DNA from: Cyanophora paradoxa
Lineage: Eukaryota; Glaucocystophyceae; Cyanophorales; Cyanophoraceae
NCBI GenBank assembly: GCA_004431415.1
Contig: QPMI01000395.1
Span: 186,001 to 250,000, forward strand
DNA: 64,000 bases
Direction: 5' to 3'
The notes under the pieces are model-generated. The model was not told the DNA's origin. It worked only from the letters and a program-made list of their open reading frames with translations, and ran no database searches. Each line of letters starts with the position of its first letter. The stretch's first letter is position 1. Below are positions 46,201-56,500 of the stretch, in pieces. Both the position numbers and the translations under genes were made by a program.

Positions 46201-49200
46201 GCCCATCCCCATCCCCGGCGACGACCGCGAGGCGCGTAGCCCCCCCTACCTTCCTCCTCCCTCCCTTCGTCCGTCTCACCCCTCTCTTTCCCTCAGGTGC
46301 GGGAGGGCCAGAACTGCGGGCTCAAGTCGGGCCAGTACCTGCGCCTGAACGGGTCGGTGCTGGTGGCGCCCTGGCACCGCGACTCGTTCTACGCCGCCTG
46401 GGCCGTCGTCTCGGTCCGTCCGTCCTTCCCTCCCTCCTCCTCCTCCTTATCTTCTTGCGCTGTCTGACGCGCTCCGCTCCGCTTCGCTCCGCCTCGCGCA
46501 GGGCCCGTCCGGCTACTCGGGCGTGGCGCGCAACGCGAGCGTCGCCGTCGCCGTCTCCGACCACGACGAGCGCTGGATGCGGGTGCGCCGTCTGTCGCCC
46601 CCTTCCTCCTGGCTGGCTCCATCCCCCCGCGCCGACGTCGCCCTGTCCGGCCAGGTGTGGTACCGCCGCGTCTTCGTGTCAATCGACCTGCCGTGCACGA
46701 AGCTCGTGCCGGGGGCGTACCGCCTGCTCCTCAAGGGCCGCAACGGCGCCCTCTACAACGAGTCATCCATCACCATCCTCGTCGTCGGTGCGGCGCGCGC
46801 GCCGGACATCGCAGCGTCGGATCGGAGCGATGAGGGCGGCCCCGTCTCACTTTACTTGGCTTGGCTTCGTTCGCAGGGAACCGTGCCTTCGTGCTCTCGA
46901 CGTCGGTGTCGGGGGCGCTCTCGGGGGTCGTGGGGACGGCGGTGGGGATGAGCGTCGCCGGCTCCCTCGCCGGATCCCTCGTCGGCGCGGCCGGCGGCGG
47001 CGCCAGCGCCATGGCCCTCATCTCCCACGTCCAGGTCCGACCCGTCCGCTCAGATCAGACCTGATCCGAGGTCCTCTCTTGACCGCCGTCGCGCAGTGGA
47101 TGGGCGTGAGCGGGCGGGCCGGCGGCTCCTCGATGCCGCCGAGCTACGCGCAGTTCGTGGACGGGATGAAGTGGACGAACATGCAGTTCTCGAGCCCCTG
47201 GGGCGCCCCCCGCGCCTTCACCCGCCGCTCCGCCTCCACCTCCACCTCGCCGACCACGAGGCGCCGCCTCGCGGAGGCGGCGCTGACCTCGGAGGAGGAG
47301 ATAGAGGCGGAAGAGGCGCGCGCGGCGACCGCCTCGGCCGCCCGCGAGTCCTTCCTCACGAACCTCTTCGCGACGGCCGCCGCCCTCGCCGCCGTGCTGC
47401 TGCTGCACGTGCTGGCGCGCCTCGCGTACCGCCGGGCCCGCCCCTCCGACTCGTACCTCCCCGCCCTCCTCCGCTTCCCCCGGGTCGAGCTGGCGGCCCT
47501 GGAGTTCGCCTACAACGGCGTCTGCATCTCGGCCGCCTCGGTGCTCGCCCTCGGCGACGGCGCCTACACGGCGGCCGCCCTCGTCGTCCTCCTCGCCTTC
47601 CCCGTCGCCTACGCCTGCGCCGTGGCGGGGGCGCTCTGGGGCGCCGTGCGCCGCCGCAAGTGCGTCAAGTTCGTCGAGGAGCCGGCCGAGGCTGCCGCCC
47701 TCAAGAAGCTCCTCGGTGAGGCCGCCCGACCGGTCTTTCGAAGCCGGCGTGCGCCGCAAAGGGCTGAGCGGTTCTTTTGTTCGGTTCGCGCAGGGGGCTA
47801 CAGCGCGCTGCCGTCGCGGCCGAACGAGATCGTGGAGATGGACGACCTGACGGACGTGCGCACGGGCGGCCGCGTGAGCCGCGCCATGGCAGCCTGGTCC
47901 GGCTCCTCGACCCTCTCCGCCCCGGAGGGCGGCAAGGGCGCCTCGGGCAAGTACGAGACGAAGAGCGGCAAGCGCTTCAGCCTGTACGCAGGAGGCGGCG
48001 GCGAGCGCGACGGGTCGGACGGGTCGGGCGGCTCGAGCCCCTCGGCGCGCTCCCTCTCGCCCTCGCCGCGCCCCGGCAAGCCCGTCTGCACCGACGCCGC
48101 CGCCGGGCGCCGCGTCTCCGGCCCGCCCTCGCCGGCCCCCGCCACCCCCTCGGGCATCTCCTTCGAGATGACCTCGCGCTCCTTCCCCGCCGGCCGCCCC
48201 CGCGCTCGCCGCGGCGCGGCGCGACGGTCGCGCCCGAGCCGGGCGCCTCGGCGGCCGAGGCGGCGGAGGCGGCGAACGACATGCTCGACCTGGAGCTCGC
48301 GAGCAGCGCGGCGGGGGAGGACCCGCGGCCGGCCTCGATGCGCAACCGCTCGCTGCGTGCCTGGGGCTCCTCCCCCGACGTCGACGCCGACGCGGCCGCC
48401 TCGTCGATGCGGTCGGTGCGGCCCAAGGTCCCTCTGCTCCGCATCAACAGCCCCTCGATGAAGGCCGCCATGGCCCCGCTCCCCCTCTTCGACGAGCCGG
48501 CCGACCCCGCCCCCGGCTCGGCCGACCCCGACGGCGAGACGCGCTTCCTACGCATGGGCGCCGGCGCCGGGCCCCGCCGCCCCTCGCGTGAGGCGGAGGA
48601 CGAGGCGTTCGCGGCCGCCGCCGCCGCCGCCCTCCTCGGCGCCGTCCCACCCAAGGAGGCCGAGGCGGAGGCGGAGGCCCCCGGGCCCTCGCCCCGCCGC
48701 CGCGCCTCCGACGGCGCCGTCGCCGCCGCCGCCGCAGCGACGCCGCCGCTGGGCCCCGCGCCCGTCGTCGCCGGCCTGCGCCGCCCCTCCGCCCCCGAGC
48801 TCCCCTCCGCCTCCTCCTCCTCGGTGCGCCTGAGCTTGAACCGCCCCCTCCCCTCTTCCTTTCCCTCTCTTGACCCTTGCTCGCCCGCGCTCGCAGCACC
48901 GGGCGGCGTGGGAGTCGCCCGTGCACCCGCGCTCGCCGATGCGGCTCTCGCCGCCGAGCCCCGAGCAGTTCCTCCACCTCCAGCCGGCCCGGCCCCCGAC
49001 ACGCGAGCAGGAGGACGACGCCTTTGCGCTCGCCGCCGCCGCCGCCCTCCTCGGCGCCGTCGGCCCCGCCGCCCCCGCCAAGGAGGGCAGCGGCGACGAG
49101 GCCGACGCCGAAGGCTCCGACGGCAGCGACGCCAACGGCAACGGCCGCGGCGGCGCCCGCGGGCGGCGCGGGCGCCTGGACGCGCCGGCCCCGCCCTCGC

Positions 49201-49935
49201 CGGCCCTCTCCGCCCGCTCGGCGGCCCCGCTGCTCCCCCCGGCCCAAGACGCCGCCGCCGAGGACGGCGGCTCGTCCGAGGGCGGCGGCGCCCGCGCGCC
49301 GCGCAAGGCGGACAAGACCGACTCGCTGCGCTCCTCGTCCGTGGCCGGCGAGTGGGTCCCGACGTGCGCCGAGGGCGTCAAGTTCGTGGAGAAGTGCGGC
49401 CCGCTCTTCGAGCGCCTCTCGGGCCGCCGCTTCGCGTTCCTCTGGTCGGCCGTCGAGCTCCTCAAGAAGCTCGCCATCGCCCTCCTCGTCTCCGCCCCCA
49501 TCGACCCCCGTGCGAGATTCTCTATCTTGAAACATTTCGTATCGAAGCTCAAGTTCCCGCGCAGAGGCCCAGGTGGGCGCGCTGGTGGGACTCCAGGCCG
49601 CCACGATCGCGTACCTCGCCTTCGGGCGGCCTTTCCGCGAGCGCGGCGAGAACGCGCTGCAGGCGGCCGTCGCCGTCGGCCAGACGGTCGTCTTCGGCCT
49701 GCTGCTCGCCGTGCAGCGCGGCGCGGTCGGCGGCGAGCGCGGCGCCGAGGCGATGACGTACGCCAACCTCTGCGTCGCGGGCCTCCTCATCGCCCAGCAG
49801 GCGGTCGCCCAGTACTTCGTCCTCCGCTCCGTCCTCCCCAAGGCCTACGCCGCGCTCCGCGACCGCGCGGCGGGCCGCCGCGCCGCCGGCCGCCTTGCCT
49901 CCGTCTCCTCCAGCGTCTGCGCCCCCAGCGGCTGA
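43240..49935 (+). CDS. Large multi-pass membrane protein with SUEL-type lectin domain
   Basis: The first exon (43240-43336) gives a signal-peptide-like start (MEAAIVSKNA...RRQIALQLVVAILCLG). Exons at about 43600-43970 encode a rhamnose/galactose-binding SUEL lectin domain: LSLSCGFGWIQSFSVVEWGTPTGG, CHDNDAQAKVEAHCLGKHSCEIE and GNPCPGLKVKTFIAVFQC. A Pro/Ser stalk (PSPSPSPSPSPS) follows, then a ~450-residue beta-rich ectodomain, and a Gly/Ala hydrophobic segment (LSGVVGTAVGMSVAGSLAG). Six to seven further membrane helices follow (e.g. AALAAVLLLHVLARLAY, AAALVVLLAFPVAYACAV, FLWSAVELLKKLAIALLV, ANLCVAGLLIAQQAVAQYFVL), interrupted by a long Ser/Pro/Ala cytoplasmic loop. Layout and the PPSYAQFVDGMKWTNMQF segment resemble TRP-like membrane proteins of protists and fungi. 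It is probably a surface sensor or channel. The stop is at 49933-49935. Confidence 0.7.
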
Positions 49936-50585
49936 GCCGCGGCCGCGCGTTTCCGTTGATTTCCCCTTGCGCCAGCTTCGATTCCGTTGCGCTAGGCTAG
50001 AGGCTTTTTCCTGCTCCGTGTAGAGAAATCGGTTAGGGGCAGGCTTGTGTTTAGAGGGGTGTACAGGGCGATCCCAAAGGCCCCAGGCCAATTGTAGAGC
50101 AGGCCTGCCATGACAGGCTAGGACCCCCGCCAGGCCTAGGACGCCAGCGCCGCGCTTTCAAGATCAAAGATCGCTTTTTATGTAGGGATCGGCGAGCGGC
50201 CACTTTTTCAAAGTTTTCGGATCGATTTCGGGCAGCCTTTTCTCACACTCTCGAGTTACGGGATCTCGAGGAGGCGTGACCGGCTGCAGCAGCCGTCGGA
50301 CGTCGAGCTCAGCGCTGTTTTTGGAGAGGGTGTGTGCAGCAGTGCAACCGCTGAGCTTGTGTAATTAAATAAGCTTACACGTAGCAACTCATAGTAGTGC
50401 TGTGATGTCGAAGAATAACAATTTAGTAAATCATGCTCGTGATTGCCAAGGGTCAAGTCTCGCACGTGCACGAGTACGAGCTAAGCCGCTGAATTCGAAC
50501 CGTAGTACACGCATGGCCATATGGTTCTGCGCATTGCTTCTAATTCACGAACGATCGCGAGGAGCGTGCGCGCGGGGCCGGCCGC
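49936..50585. other. Convergent intergenic region
   Basis: This lies between the lectin-TRP-like gene and the Dicer-like gene, which end facing each other. It presumably contains both 3' UTRs. No gene is recognised. Confidence 0.5.
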
Positions 50586-53500
50586 TCAGGCGGCGGTGAA
50601 GGAGAGCTCGAGGATGTCCTCGCGGAGCCACGCGGGCTGACCCGCGTCCCCCGCCACCTCCGCGCAGTGGCCCGCCAGCGCCCCCGCGTCACCCGCCGCC
50701 CACCTGCCCCAGCGAAGTGAGCGGCGGGGTGGGATGGGAGGGGGAGGAGGATAGGGGGGGTACAGGGCGACGGCGACGCCGTAGAGGGCGCGGGCCCTGA
50801 GGTCGGGGGGTAGGGGGCCCTCCAGGAGGCGGCGGAGCCCCGCCTCCGCTCCGGAGGGGTCCGCTCCCGCGCTGCGCCGCCCCCTTGAGAACGGGAAGCG
50901 GCGGGGGGTACGGCTCAAGCTAAGGCTTGCCGACCTTTGTGTGAGGCGTTCGATCTGGCCGGCGAGCGTGTTCGCGCCTTCTTGGGCCGAGGCCGGGGCC
51001 GAGGCCGGGGCCGGGGGGGAAAGCTCCAGAGAGCGAAGGGAGACGGCGAGGGCTGCGGCGACGTCGCCGACGTCGCCTTGCAGCGCGGGGAACTGGGGCA
51101 GCACGAAGCGGTGGAAGGGGGCGCCAGGGAGGTCGGCGGCGCAGGGGCAGCCGCAGGGCGGGGCGGCGGCGGGCTCGAGGCGGCGGGCGCGGGGCCACCA
51201 GAGGGGGTGCCGGGAGGGGTCGGCGTCGAGGGCGAGGGCTCCCAGGAGGGCGGCGAAGACCTCCGAGGGCTCCTGGGAGCCGGGGCCGGGGCCGGGGAGG
51301 CCCGGGGCGAGGCGGGCGAGGGCGCGGGCCTGGGCGGCCTTCGAGGCGAGCACGCGCCGGACCGCGTCGTGGAGCTGCCCGACCTGAAGGAAAGCTTAAG
51401 TGAGGAAGCAAGGAAGGAAGGCGACCTAAGGAAAGTTTAGGTACGGAAGTTATGTGGAGCTGCCCGATCTAAGGAAAGTTTAGGTACGGAAGTTAGGAAG
51501 GAAAGTCTAAGGAAAGGTAGTAAGGAAAGTCTAAGGAAGGAAGGAAGGAAGTAAGGCAGCAAGAGAGCGAGGAAAAGAGCGAGGGGGCGGACGGAGGCGG
51601 CGGGGAGGGCGGCAAAGGCGTGGAGGGCGGCGGCGGCGGCGAGGGCCGCCTCCCCGAGCCACGCGAGGCGCAGGCCCGCCGCCGAGCCGCTCCCAAAGAG
51701 CGCCTGCGGGGGGCGGGTGAGCCGTCCGCGGCGCCGGCCTCGCTGGATCTAGAGCTCTAATTCAAGGCTTTCTGAAGCCTTTTACGGCTTCTTGAAACTT
51801 TCTGCGTGGATGGCGCACGGTGGCGAGGAGGCGCTCGTCCGAGAAGGCGTAGCCGAGGGCGCCCTGCACCTCCGACAGCAGCCGCCGCGCCTGCGACGGG
51901 GCGACCCGCGGCGGCGAGGCCGGCACGACTGCGAAGCTCGTCAGGGCCGAAAGGAGTCGTCGGGGCGGGGCGGGGCGCACCGCTGGAGATGACGGAGCGG
52001 GTGAGGTCCTCCCCCGCGAAGACGTGCCGCGCGACGAAGGCGCGCAGCGCCCCAGGCCCGTACTCCAGCGCCACCGCCGCTGCGGAGGCGAGGCTAGGCT
52101 CGGCCGGGGCCGCACGAAAGGGGGGGGTACGCGCGCGGACCGAGGAGGGCCTCGACGGCGTCCGAGACGAGGTTGGGGGCCTGCCCGGGCTGCAGGTGGT
52201 CCTGCGCCGGTCCGCCGTCAGATGATAACTCTAGAAGCGTCTAGATCCGAAGGAAGAGCATGACATGTTTAGAAGAAGATGAAGGCATTAAGGCATCAGA
52301 AGAAGCTTAAGACAATATATTAAGAAGATGCATTAAGGCATCAGAAGAAGCTTAAGACAATATATTAAGAAGATCTAGAAGATGAAGGCGTTCGGGTCTG
52401 GGTCGAGGGCGCACGTTGCGGAGGACGGCGTGGGCGACGGGGAGCGGGGCGGCGCCCGGGGCCGGCGGGGCCGGGGCCTGCGCGCCCCCGACCGCCTGCA
52501 GGTACTCGTTCGACGTCAGGTCCCCGAACCTGACCATAATCAGATCAGACCAGGTCAGATCAGATCGGATCATATCGATCTGATCTGGCTCACTTCTGCT
52601 GGAGGTCGCGGGGGAGGGCCGCCTTGTTGGCGTCGAGGAGGGCCCAGCGGACGCAGAGGGCGAGCAGAGCGTCTCCCACCTGCGAGAGGGAGCCCGAGGC
52701 GGCTCAGGCGTGGCGGGGAGATATATACGGCCTAGGGCGGCTAGGGCTAGAGAGAGTCATCTATCTGTCTCTCTGTCTCCGACCTGCTCGAGCCGCTCGT
52801 TGCTGCCGGCCTCGCCGCCCGTCGCCGACGAGTGCGTGAGCGCCTCCGCCACGAGCGCCGGCGGGCGCGCGGGGTCCAGCTCCGCCCCCAGGTCCTCCGC
52901 GAGGCGGGCAAGGAGCGCCCCGCGCGCCACGGCGCGCCGCAGGTCCCCGAAGGCGCGGAAGGCAGTCGCCAGCGCGTCCCGCATGCGGCCTGGAGGATTG
53001 TAAGAAGGAGCAGGAGCTGAGGAGGAGGAGAACGCGCGCCCGTGACGCCCGTCTCGGCGGCGCAGTGCTCCGGGGCCAGCAGCGCCCCGCCCTCCGTGAC
53101 CAGCAGCGGCTGCCGGCGGGCGAGGAGCCGGGGCATGCCGCCGCCCTCCGCCTCGTACTTCTCCGCCAGCGCCACGAAGCGGCTGGGGTGGCACGGCTGG
53201 AAGAAGGGCACGGCGTCCTCCGTCGTCTTCTGCGAGACCTCCACCACCTGCCGAGGAATGAAATTACAAGGTATCGGCAGTGCAGGATTGCAAGTAGAGA
53301 AAGTACGCTGTAGTAGAAGCGGGCGCGGCCGGCGCCGTGGAGCCCGGCCTCGTCGGCCCGCGGGCGCCGCACGACGGCGTCCGTCAGGAGCGCCTCCACC
53401 TCGCGCCGCTCGCCCCCCGAGAGCTTCGCCTTAGGAGAGGGAGGCTTAGAAAGAGGAGAAAGAAGGGCTTAAGCTTAGCGTAAGCGTTAAGCTTAAGCTT

Positions 53501-56500
53501 AAGCTTAAGCTTAGCTTAAGCGTTAAGCTTAAGCTTAAGCTTAAGCTTAAGAAGCTTAAGAAGGGCGGGGCCGTGCGAACGAAGACGAGGCGAGAGGCGA
53601 GGAGGCCCTCCGGGGCGCGGGGCGCCAGCAGCCGGCGGGAGAGGTCCTCCGAGAGGTCCAGGGCGGCCGCGGAGCCGTCCGCCAGGCGGCACTCGCACGC
53701 CGGCGGCTCCCCGGCGCCGGCGCCCTCGCCCGCCTCGTCCATGACGAAGCCGGGGTAGAAGAGGAGGGGGCCCTCGGCGGCCATGTACGCGGGGGGCGCG
53801 GGGAGGGGCCCGTCCGCGCCGCAGAGGCCGTTGAATCGCTGGAGCCGCTCGCGCTGCGCCGCGCTGAGCGCCTGCGGTCGCGATCGCGATCGATCGCGAG
53901 AGATTCAACCCGACGAATCCGAAAGAGGGAGGGGGCGAGGGGGGGCGCACCAGCACGCCGCACTCGACGGCCGCGAGCGAGGAGAAGCGGCGGTAGGCGG
54001 AGGCGGCGGCGGCCGGGCGCGGGGCCAGCGGGCTGGGCTTGAAGGCCTCGACGTGGGCGTCGCGCAGGGGCAGGGCGAGGCGCCCGCCCGGCGGCAGCAG
54101 CGGCGTCCTCGAGGCGACGTAGAGCCCGGCGAAGCGGCGGGGGCCCAGGTGCGCCGGGTGCGGGGCCTGCCCGGGCCGGGGCGTCAGAAGGCGTGGCGCG
54201 GCGTCGACAAGGGCGACTCGCTCGCCTGCGGCAGGTCGGAGGAGAAGTGGAGGAATGTCAGAAAGAACTGCTGCGGGGGGTCCTCGGTCCTCAGCAGGGC
54301 CGCCAGGCTGCGCGCGGGACTGCTCGGCGGGCGCGAAAGGGTGCGAATCGAAGGGGGGGGGGGGGGGGGGGGGGGGCGCACAGCTCCGGCTCGTCGTCGT
54401 CTTCGACGTCCTCGATCTCCTCGAGGCGCGCCGGCTCGACCTCGCGGCTGCGCCCGGCCCCCGGCACCCGCTGCCCGCGCGGCGTCAGCCGCGTCTCGCT
54501 GGCGCGCGGGGGTGGGCGCACGATGGTGTGGGAGGCGCGTCCCAGGCCCGACCGGTTGCCCGCCGTCTGCGCCCCTCGCACCGCCGCCTCGAAGACCGCC
54601 GGCGCCGAGCCGCCGCCGCCGGCGCCCCGGCCGGCGGCCGCGGCCGCCGGTGGCGGGGCTCCTCGGTAGAGCATGGCGGAGAGGCGGCCGCCGGGCCCGT
54701 AGTCGACGCCGGCTGGCGGCGCCGGGCCCAGCGGCGCGCGCAGGGCCGCGCCGCCCCATCCCGCCGACGCGTTCTCGCGGGGGCCGGCGGCCTGCGGCGA
54801 TTGCTGCGGCGCCGGCGCCGAAGGAGGGCCCGTGCGGGCGCGGCCGGCGTGCATCTCGCGCGTGAAGGGAGTCTCAGCGACCACGAAATTCGAGGGCGCT
54901 GCGGTGCGAGGCGCTGCGGCGCAGGATGCGTGAGCGGCGCGGGCCCGGGCGCGTGGTTGTGCGGTAAAAGAAGGGCACCGGCCGATTCAGATGCAGGCTC
55001 GGGAAACGCGGCTGCTGGCTGCGCGGGCGCTGCGCAAGAGTCGGACGATGCACGGTGAGCCCCTTTCCCAGATCACGGCGCTCACCAGGCGGCAACTCCG
55101 GCGTCGGCGCAGCGGGCGAAGCGGGAGGGGGCAGCGCGGGCCGCGGCCTCGCGCCTCGCTGCGGCTGCGATGGCGCCGTCTCCTGGATCACCAGCAGCCT
55201 GGCCGGAAGTAAACACTCGAACTCAAAGGAAGTGTAGCAGAGTAGGACTCACGACCTGGCGTGCGCGTCTTCAAGACCGGCGACTTCGACGGGCGGCGCG
55301 TACGCCGCGGGCTGAGGCTGCTGCGCGTGTCCAGGCCTGCGCGGACGGGGAATCGACGGGAATCGAGGGGCAGGGACCTCCGAGAGCTCGAGCAAGGCGC
55401 ACCAGGGCAGCGGCTGGTGCTGAGGGTGCCACTGGGGCGGGGGCGGGGCGTGGTAGTGTTGCGGCTGGACTGGAGGGCCCTGCGGGTACTGCAGGCCTGC
55501 GCAAGAGCCTGAGAAGCGTTCTGGGCGAGGCGGGAGCGCGTTCGAACCCGGGAACATCGGCGGGGCGGGCGGCGCGCGGTCCACCTCTGCGATGAAGCCG
55601 CAGCCGCTCTGCCGGTCGTACTGGACGAGGCGCGTCCCCCCGCCGCCGGCCGTCGGGCCCCACGCCAGCACGCGGTCGGCCGGAAGGAAGCCGGCGGCCG
55701 TCGGGACCAGCGGCACCTGGACGGGGGCGGCGCCGCCGGCGGGGACGTGGGGCCAGGGTACGCCGGCGGGCAGGGTGGCCGCCGCGGTCGCGCCATGGAA
55801 GAGAGGGGCGGGAAGCGGCAGCGGCTGGGCGAGCGGTGCGGGCGGGGCTGGAGCCGGCGGGGCCGGCGCGGGCGCCGGGGGCCGCGAGGCAGTCATCGGG
55901 GGCCTGTAGGGCGGCGGGACCCTAACGGGCTGGGGTACCGCGCGAGCCGGGGCTGCGGAGGCGGGATCCGGGGCGGAAGCGGGCGGGGGGTACGCGTTTG
56001 CCGGCGGAGCGGGGGGTAGTGGCGGGTTAGGGGAGGGCGCGGGAGGGGGAGGAGCCGGGGCCGGGGCGTAGGGCGCGTGGAGCGCGGGAGGCGGATTGAA
56101 TGGTGCATGGCCATGGGGGGCCGGCGGGGCAGGGACCGCCTGGTCCAGGAGGAGGGAAGGGGGCTGCAGGTGCAGGAGCTGCGAGGGGGGCGGCCCGTAG
56201 GGGCTCCATGAAGACGGAAGCGGAGCCGGCGCGGCGGAGGGCGGGGCCGCGGCAAGCGGCCGCGGGGCCGGGGGAGGGGGCGGCGGAGCGGGGGGGTACG
56301 AGCCCTCGAAGAGGCGGGCGACGGAGGGCGCCAAGGGCTCGGGCGGTCGCTGTGGCTGTAGCTGTACCCCCGGCGCGAGCTCGCCCTCGTGCTGCTGTAC
56401 CCCCGGGGCGGGCTCCCCCTCGCTGCTGCTGTCCTCGGGCCCCGCCTCGCCGGCCTGCGGCGGCTGCGGCTGCTGGGCCTGCTGCGGCCGCCCAGCGACC

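Noticed and set aside
48444-49841. Long minus-strand frames antisense to the lectin-membrane gene
   Set aside because: High GC removes stop codons; their composition is Arg/Gly low complexity, while the plus strand encodes membrane helices.
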